In this document: in pieces, positions 6,691 to 11,571 of the stretch
How the letters are laid out: the number at the start of each line of letters is the position of its first letter
Numbering within the stretch: position 1 is the first letter of the stretch
NCBI GenBank assembly: GCA_946494435.1
Contig: CAMMBO010000027.1
Coordinates: 1-11,571 of the forward strand
Direction: 5' to 3'
Length of the DNA stretch: 11,571 nt
Origin: an uncultured Mycoplasmatota bacterium
GTDB lineage: Bacteria > Bacillota_I > Bacilli_A > RF39 > UBA660
Notes under the pieces: model-generated
What the model was told of the DNA's origin: nothing
Databases searched by the model: none
What the model saw: only the letters and a program-made list of their open reading frames with translations
Program-made: the position numbers and the translations under genes

Positions 6691-6719
6691 ATTATAATTT
6701 CTATTTTAACTTTTTACAA
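6691..6719 (-). promoter_or_regulatory. Promoter of the superoxide reductase gene
   Basis: On the minus strand TTGTAA (6714-6719) is followed by a 17-base spacer and a perfect TATAAT (6691-6696). The -35 matches four of six consensus bases. It straddles the folD stop codon (6701-6703). Transcription would start near 6684, 18 bases or so ahead of the ATG at 6666. This suggests the oxidative-stress gene is not only driven by the upstream operon. Confidence 0.6.
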
Positions 6720-7480
6720 GATGTAACTAAGTTTTCTAATAGAAAGGCAATAGATAAAGGACCTACTCCCTTAGTTTTAGGAGTATAACTAATATTATCG
6801 CTATCTATTAAGACCTCACCTAAACCTATATCTATGACAACACAGCCATCTTTTAAATCACTACTTTTAAAGAGATTATTAACACCTGTTGCACCTACCA
6901 CAATATCACTATTTTTTAATATGTTAACTAAACCTCTAGTCTTAGAGTGACATATTGTAACAGTAGAGTTTAAATTTATTAAGTAATTTGCAAGAGGTCT
7001 AGATATATTATAACTTCGACCAATGATAGTGACATTTTTTCCGATTAAAGATATGTTATAAAACTCTAATATTTTTATGACAGCTAGAACAGTAGAATTA
7101 ACTATATTAGGTCTATTTATAGATAAATAATACTGATTAATGGGATTAACACCATCTATATCTTTATTTATATCTATCTTTTCATAACAAGCATATTTAT
7201 CTATATTTTTAGGAAGAGGTTCTACTAATAAAATACCAGTTATTTCATCATCTTTATTCAATTCATCTATTAAAGAGATAACATCTTTTGTATTAGGATT
7301 ATCTAAGTTATAATGTTTAAAATGGATATCAAGTTCAAGACATTTATCTATTAATAACTCACTATATTTAGATTTATTGAAGCTAATGATAGCAAGAAAA
7401 GGGGTGTTTTTCTTAAGACCTTTCTTTACTTTAGTAAGTATAACACTAACTAAAGTACTACACTTTAACACTCTACTCAT
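6701..7480 (-). CDS. folD: Divergent FolD (methylenetetrahydrofolate dehydrogenase/cyclohydrolase-like)
   Basis: A 259-residue protein with the FolD layout. Visible are the Y39-containing helix ending KCLELDI (46-52), GILLVEPLP (82-90), NKDIDGVNP (105-113), the nucleotide-binding GRSYNISRPLANYL (154-167), STVTICHSKT (172-181), SDIVVGATG (191-199) and KGVGPLSIAFLLENLV (237-252). Several normally invariant features are altered. The catalytic lysine expected four residues after the tyrosine is Leu43 by alignment to the Cys47/Glu49 anchor. The glutamine of VQLPLP becomes Val86. VG in the SxxVGxP loop is IS, and the PGG before VGP is TK. The aspartate of KDVDG is kept (Asp109). It is also shorter at the N-terminus than usual (about 285 residues). 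It overlaps the end of the dGTPase gene by eight bases (ATGAGTAG). Dehydrogenase activity may survive while cyclohydrolase activity looks doubtful. Confidence 0.85.
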   Translation of the reverse strand: MSRVLKCSTLVSVILTKVKKGLKKNTPFLAIISFNKSKYSELLIDKCLELDIHFKHYNLDNPNTKDVISLIDELNKDDEITGILLVEPLPKNIDKYACYEKIDINKDIDGVNPINQYYLSINRPNIVNSTVLAVIKILEFYNISLIGKNVTIIGRSYNISRPLANYLINLNSTVTICHSKTRGLVNILKNSDIVVGATGVNNLFKSSDLKDGCVVIDIGLGEVLIDSDNISYTPKTKGVGPLSIAFLLENLVTSCKKLK

Positions 7481-8597
7481 GATTTTTAATCTCTCTTATC
7501 AAAAAGTCATCAGTCATACCAGCGATATAATCTATCACCCATCTTTTAATATTAGTAGATTCTAAATATCTTTTATCTTGATGATTTAAAAATATTTTAT
7601 AGATATCACTTTCTTTATTATTTGTCTTTATATCATCTAAATAGATATTATATAGTTTATTAATACCAGCTTCATAATAATTTAATTCTTCTTTAGTCAT
7701 AGAATACTTATAGATATTTTCATTATTAAATTTCTTTAAAGCGAATAGAGCATTATAGACTTTATCACTCATCTTAATATAAGGTTTATCTATACTTTCA
7801 TTAATAATATCTAAGACAATAGTATTAACAATATCTCTATTATTATCACCTAAAACATCTCTAATACTTTCTGGTATATCACTTCTTTTAAATCTATCTA
7901 TCATAATAGCATCTTCTATGTCTCTACCAATATAACCAATAATATCACTAATTCTAACTACACAACCTTCTAAGGTCATAGGACGATACTTTTTAGATTT
8001 CTCTAAGTCTTTATAACTTTCATTATATTCTCTTAAAAACTCATTCTTATCCTTCTTCATAGGTTCATAGATAGGACTTAACATCTCCCCATTATGAGTC
8101 ATAATACCATCTAAAGTTTGAAGTGTTAAATTAAGACCTTCTCCATCTTTTGCAACATCCATATAATATCTTACCCCTTGAATATTGTGAGCGAAATACT
8201 CTCCTAGTTCTTTTAAAGATAATCTATTTAATATCGCTTCCCCTGTATGTCCTAAAGGAGTGTGACCAATATCATGACCTAAGGCAATCGCTTCTATTAA
8301 GTCTTCATTTAAGTTTAAGGCTCTACCTATTGTCCTTGCAATCTTACTAACTAACTGGACATGAGTAATTCTTCTACTAACATGATCATTAGAGTTTAGT
8401 GTATAAACTTGGGTTTTATTTAAATATCTTGTATAAGACAAAGAATGTATTATTCTATCTATATCATGAAAAAATGGAGGCCTAATATCTTCCTTTTCTT
8501 CTTTAAACCTAACAGCATCACTACTTTTAGTAGCATAAGGACTTAAATCTTTTTCTTTCCTTAAAAAGTTCTCTTTAGCTTTCTTAAAATTATCCAT
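7473..8597 (-). CDS. dgt: dGTPase-like deoxynucleoside triphosphate triphosphohydrolase (HD domain)
   Basis: A 374-residue HD-superfamily enzyme expected to hydrolyse dNTPs to nucleoside and triphosphate. The metal ligands are present: His79 (RRITHVQLV), His108-Asp109 and Asp218 (ISDIIGYIGRD). Around them are the family marks RYLNKTQVYTL (57-67), ALGHDIGHTPLGHTGE (105-120), THNGE (167-171) and RPMTLEGCVVRISDIIGYIGRDIEDA (205-230, abbreviated in sense). The N-terminal helix LSPYATKSSDAVRF (18-31) is also typical. The C-terminal 140 residues are a helical domain. The start sits four bases after the preceding TGA, with AGAAGTGAT upstream, a site complementary to the 16S end. It overlaps folD downstream. 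Together with the HAM1-like gene in the same operon it suggests control of the nucleotide pool. Substrate preference cannot be read from the sequence. Confidence 0.92.
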   Translation of the reverse strand: MDNFKKAKENFLRKEKDLSPYATKSSDAVRFKEEKEDIRPPFFHDIDRIIHSLSYTRYLNKTQVYTLNSNDHVSRRITHVQLVSKIARTIGRALNLNEDLIEAIALGHDIGHTPLGHTGEAILNRLSLKELGEYFAHNIQGVRYYMDVAKDGEGLNLTLQTLDGIMTHNGEMLSPIYEPMKKDKNEFLREYNESYKDLEKSKKYRPMTLEGCVVRISDIIGYIGRDIEDAIMIDRFKRSDIPESIRDVLGDNNRDIVNTIVLDIINESIDKPYIKMSDKVYNALFALKKFNNENIYKYSMTKEELNYYEAGINKLYNIYLDDIKTNNKESDIYKIFLNHQDKRYLESTNIKRWVIDYIAGMTDDFLIREIKNHE

Positions 8598-8601
8598 TAA
8601 A

Positions 8602-8970
8602 TCACTTCTTTCCTAGATAATATTTTTTAGTTTTCACATTTCCCCTTTTCATCTTTATAAAATTATCAAAATTATCTTTAACATAATTATCTCTATTAAA
8701 GATATGATTAATCACTACTCTATTCTCTTCAGTAATATCATCTTCATTTAAATATAGACCCTCATCATAATTAACAATATTTAATTTCTTACTTTCATCT
8801 CTTTCTGATTTTAAGATAACAAAGTTATTAAAGCCATCCAACTCTTCATAACCTGTTTTAGTCTTAGATACAATTATTTTATCTAAAAACATAAAATCAA
8901 CATCTCCACAAACAAAATCTTCGGCAAGCATCACATAAACTGGAACATAATAATATTCTCTACTACCCAT
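8602..8970 (-). CDS. Hypothetical protein, 122 residues
   Basis: I do not recognise a family. The start has AAGGAG at 8979-8984, eight bases upstream, and the gene lies between the U32 gene (33-base gap) and the dGTPase gene (4-base gap), so it is almost certainly translated within the operon. The N-terminal half reads as beta strands (YYYVPVYVMLAEDFVCGDVDFMFLDKIIV). The middle is acidic (LYLNEDDITEENR) and the last 15 residues are strongly basic (KMKRGNVKTKKYYLGKK). No signal peptide, membrane helix or catalytic motif is apparent; the single cysteine is Cys21. Its basic tail could bind nucleic acid, but that is only a guess. Confidence 0.75.
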   Translation of the reverse strand: MGSREYYYVPVYVMLAEDFVCGDVDFMFLDKIIVSKTKTGYEELDGFNNFVILKSERDESKKLNIVNYDEGLYLNEDDITEENRVVINHIFNRDNYVKDNFDNFIKMKRGNVKTKKYYLGKK

Positions 8971-9003
8971 AACTACTTCTCCTTATTAATTTATATTGAA
9001 AGT

Positions 9004-10188
9004 TTATTTACCCTTTCTAATTAATCTTATCATAGAATAAGGAATAAGTCTTGTATCAAATGGTAATTTTAATACTTCTTCAGGATGTCTAGCCACATCT
9101 ATTTTCTCATTATCTTCATTATAGATAGTCTCTATTTTATAAGGATAAATCTCTCCTGTTGGTGTAAATATCTCTACTTCATCTCCTACTTTAAAGTAGT
9201 TACGTTCTTTTAAAACAATAGATTGCATTTCTTCATCATAACCTATTATAAGCCCTAAATACTCTTGATTAGATACTTCTTGTCTACCCGTATAATATTG
9301 GTCAGTCACATCTGCTAGATGATTAAAGTATTGACTAGTTGTATCTCTATTTGCCACAGAGTCAAGACGTTTCTCATACTCAAGTAATTTCTCATCAGTT
9401 AAAGTGCCATTATAAATACTATCTATTAAAAATCTATAACTACCAATAACAGTAGCAAGGTAATAAAGACTTCGCATTCTACCTTCTACTTTTAGGGAAC
9501 TAACACCAATATCTATTAAGTCTTTAATGTAGCTTGCCATATTTAAGTCTTTAGTAGCAAGAGTAAATTTATCATTATCTTTATAATCAAAAGCAAAACG
9601 ACATACTTGAGCACATCCACCACGGTTTGCATCACGATTAGTAACATAATTAGATAAAGCACATCTACCACTAAAACAAGTACACATGGCTCCATGAATA
9701 AAGACTTCTGTCTCTAGATTAGGAATACTTGATATTTCTTTTATCTCATCACGAGATAACTCTCTTGCAAGAACAACTCTACTTGCTCCCAAGTCTCTAT
9801 AAAACATTGCGCTGCTTATATTAGTAATAGAGTCTTGTGTTGAGATATGAACTTCTACTTTTTTATAATTGTCTATAATATATTTTGCAAGATATAAATC
9901 ACTAACAATAAAAGCATCAATACCTGCTTCTATAACTTCTTTAATGTATTCTTCCATACCTACTCTATCTTTATCATGAAAAACAATATTAGCAGTCAAA
10001 TATACTTTTTTACCTAAATTATGAGCGAAAGTACATCCTTCTTTTAATTCATCTAAACTAAAATTAGTAGCATTTGCCCTTAAACTTAGTTTTTCTCCTC
10101 CTACATAAACTGCATCAGCACCGTATAATAAGACTACTTTAAGTCTTTCTAAATCCCCTGCTGGTGCTAGTAACTCTATTTTTTTCAT
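9004..10188 (-). CDS. trhP2: Peptidase U32 family protein, TrhP2/YrrO-like tRNA U34 hydroxylation enzyme
   Basis: A 394-residue protein beginning with the U32 hallmark LLAPAGDLERLKVVLLYGADAVYVGG. The full family signature E-x-F-x2-G-A-x-C-x4-G-x-C-x-L-S is present at 161-179. Cysteines at 169, 176, 192 and 196 (with NRGGCAQVCR) probably hold an iron-sulfur cluster; Cys171 is extra. LKVEGRMRS, near residue 232, is also diagnostic. The C-terminal 90 residues form the usual small beta domain (YLGLIIGY, FKVGDEVEIFTP). In B. subtilis YrrO/TrhP2 works with YrrN/TrhP1 in prephenate-dependent 5-hydroxyuridine formation at tRNA position 34. Here the presumed TrhP1 lies two genes upstream. Although named peptidase, proteolysis is not the likely role. 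The ribosome site is an AGTAGTGAT type. Confidence 0.92.
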   Translation of the reverse strand: MKKIELLAPAGDLERLKVVLLYGADAVYVGGEKLSLRANATNFSLDELKEGCTFAHNLGKKVYLTANIVFHDKDRVGMEEYIKEVIEAGIDAFIVSDLYLAKYIIDNYKKVEVHISTQDSITNISSAMFYRDLGASRVVLARELSRDEIKEISSIPNLETEVFIHGAMCTCFSGRCALSNYVTNRDANRGGCAQVCRFAFDYKDNDKFTLATKDLNMASYIKDLIDIGVSSLKVEGRMRSLYYLATVIGSYRFLIDSIYNGTLTDEKLLEYEKRLDSVANRDTTSQYFNHLADVTDQYYTGRQEVSNQEYLGLIIGYDEEMQSIVLKERNYFKVGDEVEIFTPTGEIYPYKIETIYNEDNEKIDVARHPEEVLKLPFDTRLIPYSMIRLIRKGK

Positions 10189-10207
10189 AACATCACTACT
10201 TTCTTAT

Positions 10208-10810
10208 TTATATATGACTTGCAATAAATTCCACAACATCATCTTCATTTACTTCTAGTAACTTCATATCTTCATCTGTAACATCCGTAAAATATTTATC
10301 AAGTTTTTTATATTTAGATATAGAGTTTAAGGGGTATCCTGGATTAATCTTATCACTAGGATTATCTACCATATAAAAATCATCTTTAGACCAACTATAT
10401 GTAGCTTCCTCACCCTTTTCATTAATAACTGCTAAACCATATACCCATTTACAATTAATTTTCCCGTCTTTTCCATATTCTTTTACTAAATTCGTATAAT
10501 AGTCAATGGCTTCTTCATCAGTTAGGCTCCTACCATTAACACGTCTAACAAATAAGCCTGGCTGTTTATTTTCTGGAACACCTTCCATATATAGTGTATC
10601 ATCCATACCCATACAAGGCTTTTTTGTAAGTCTATAACACTCTCTCGCTTTTATTAAAGCATTTTCTATAGCAGTGCTTCCATCTTCTTCTACATCTAAT
10701 TTAACATCTATATCTTTTAAAGATAATACTTCTATTCCTAATTCTTTTAATCCTTTACTAAATCTTTTTGATTTAGATTGATTAGATGTTGCAAAAATAA
10801 TTTGTTTCAT
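10208..10810 (-). CDS. Divergent HAM1/RdgB-like non-canonical purine NTP pyrophosphatase
   Basis: A 200-residue protein with the N-terminal marks of the ITPase fold: IIFATSNQSKSKRF (4-17), DVEEDGSTAIENALIKAREC (38-58) and a catalytic-type MGMDDTLYMEGVP (67-79), then QPGLFVRRVNG (83-93), which corresponds to PGVYSARYAG in classical RdgB. The second aspartate pair is kept, but the SG that normally follows DD is TL. The usual C-terminal FGYDP and SHR substrate motifs are not recognisable; in their place are NPGYPLNSIS and an acidic tail. Classical members hydrolyse dITP and XTP to monophosphates. This subgroup may have another base specificity. AGGTGA lies five bases before the start. The gene is sandwiched between the two U32 genes with gaps of 8 and 19 bases. 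Confidence 0.8.
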   Translation of the reverse strand: MKQIIFATSNQSKSKRFSKGLKELGIEVLSLKDIDVKLDVEEDGSTAIENALIKARECYRLTKKPCMGMDDTLYMEGVPENKQPGLFVRRVNGRSLTDEEAIDYYTNLVKEYGKDGKINCKWVYGLAVINEKGEEATYSWSKDDFYMVDNPSDKINPGYPLNSISKYKKLDKYFTDVTDEDMKLLEVNEDDVVEFIASHI

Positions 10811-10818
10811 CTTCTCAC

Positions 10819-11571
10819 CTACTTTACTTTATAAATAGTCTCTCTATATAAGAAACCTCTATTATGCCCTGCTAATTCATCTATTTTTTGCTTATTAAAA
10901 CTAATAAAGGAATTAATTAACTCTTTATATTCATCACTACTATAATCACCTTGTTCTACAATTCCATAGTTAATACCAGAATCTACTAATTCTTTATATA
11001 CATTACTTAGATTAAGACGTCTATTATAAAAGAAAGTTGTACCATTATTATCTTCTTTAACTAAGAACTCTTGCCCACTCTTAGGTTCTTTAATAGTAAT
11101 TAAATCATTGTTACTTTTATTCTTATTAGTAAAATAACTAGTAAGCAAACTCCTTCTAGACATGGCAACTACAGGATTACCAAGTAATAAAATAAATAAA
11201 TCACTTTTAGTATTACTTCTTATATTAAGAACCTCATCTTTAGTTATTTCATTAGATAAATATGCTCCCTTAACTCCTAAATCATAATATAAGTTAATAG
11301 TATCACTATTAGTAACCATATGAGTTCCATTATAGATTAAGTTAATGTTTATTTTATTTTCTTTAACTAAATTAAGAGCTGCTAAATCATAAAAGAAAAC
11401 ACCATCTATTTTTATACTCTCTAGTTCTTTTAACACACTAAGTAGATTATCTAATTCATTATTAAATATCATTTTATTTATTACTACATATAGTAACTTA
11501 TCAGTACTTTTTCTACATTCTCTTATATCAGAAATACTATAATACTTAAAATAATCAACAGAAAAGTTCTC
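10819..11571 (-). CDS. trhP1: Peptidase U32 family protein, TrhP1/YrrN-like, N-terminus beyond right edge
   Basis: The frame is open to the last base of the window, so the ATG at 11472 is internal. The 33 codons above it continue the fold: ENFSVDYFKYYSISDI, then DKLLYVVINK running into MIFNNELDNLL. Recognisable blocks are IDGVFFYDLAALNLVKE, LIYNGTHMVTNSDTINLYYDLGVKGAYLSNEIT and LLGNPVVAMSRRSLLTSYF, the last being the U32 region that lacks the cysteine cluster in YrrN-type subunits. About 50 to 60 residues would be missing compared with the roughly 310 of YrrN. Together with the cysteine-bearing U32 protein downstream it would form the TrhP1/TrhP2 pair for tRNA wobble-uridine hydroxylation. 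It is the first visible gene of the operon. Confidence 0.88.
   Translation of the reverse strand, partial: ENFSVDYFKYYSISDIRECRKSTDKLLYVVINKMIFNNELDNLLSVLKELESIKIDGVFFYDLAALNLVKENKININLIYNGTHMVTNSDTINLYYDLGVKGAYLSNEITKDEVLNIRSNTKSDLFILLLGNPVVAMSRRSLLTSYFTNKNKSNNDLITIKEPKSGQEFLVKEDNNGTTFFYNRRLNLSNVYKELVDSGINYGIVEQGDYSSDEYKELINSFISFNKQKIDELAGHNRGFLYRETIYKVK

Noticed and set aside
7377..8350. Two short plus-strand frames at 7377-7565 and 8150-8350
   Set aside because: Antisense to folD and dgt, both clearly coding; no ribosome sites and no family resemblance.
1..11571. CRISPR array, tRNA, rRNA or insertion sequence
   Set aside because: No regularly spaced direct repeats, no cloverleaf or rRNA-like segments, and no transposase or paired terminal repeats were seen in the short gaps.

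Overview
The window is AT-rich bacterial DNA, and every gene I can support lies on the minus strand. TGA is used as a stop (the ATP-grasp C-terminal piece, the AraC gene and the 122-residue gene all end in TGA) and tryptophan is TGG, so the standard bacterial code applies and Mycoplasma-type code 4 is excluded. Shine-Dalgarno sequences of the AAGGAGGTGAT type, A/T-ending codons, a Bacillus-like trhP1/trhP2 pair and a nearby greA suggest a low-GC Firmicute, perhaps an uncultured gut Bacilli or Erysipelotrichia-like lineage. The lineage is inference.

Reading in the direction of transcription (right to left), the window opens inside a peptidase-U32 gene of the TrhP1/YrrN type (10819 to beyond the right edge). 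It continues with a divergent HAM1/RdgB-like NTP pyrophosphatase (10208-10810), a TrhP2/YrrO-type U32 protein (9004-10188), an unknown 122-residue protein (8602-8970), a dGTPase-like HD phosphohydrolase (7473-8597) and a degenerate FolD (6701-7480). Spacings are short or overlapping, so this is probably one operon for tRNA wobble hydroxylation, nucleotide-pool cleaning and one-carbon metabolism. A good promoter then lies at the end of folD, ahead of a two-iron superoxide reductase (6295-6666).

A small accessory module follows: an ATP-grasp ligase broken into two frames by a -1 frameshift (6280-5187), an archaeosine-synthase-like radical SAM enzyme coupled to it by an ATGA overlap (4234-5190), and an AraC regulator with a GyrI-like effector domain (3418-4212). 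Next come a 185-residue protein of unknown function (2815-3372) and a clear intrinsic terminator (2768-2810).

Downstream of the terminator is a separate two-gene unit: a HerA/VirB4/TraG-like ATPase (888-2726) translationally coupled to a cysteine/serine/asparagine-rich repeat protein (197-895). Finally greA begins (54 to beyond the left edge), with a strong promoter and a GNRA-capped hairpin in its leader.

In Bacillus subtilis yrrN-yrrO (trhP1-trhP2) lie just upstream of udk and greA. Here the two ends of that neighbourhood are kept, but udk is absent from between them and about 9 kb of other genes sits there instead. The ATPase/cysteine-repeat pair and the ATP-grasp/radical SAM pair are the two least explained systems in the window.
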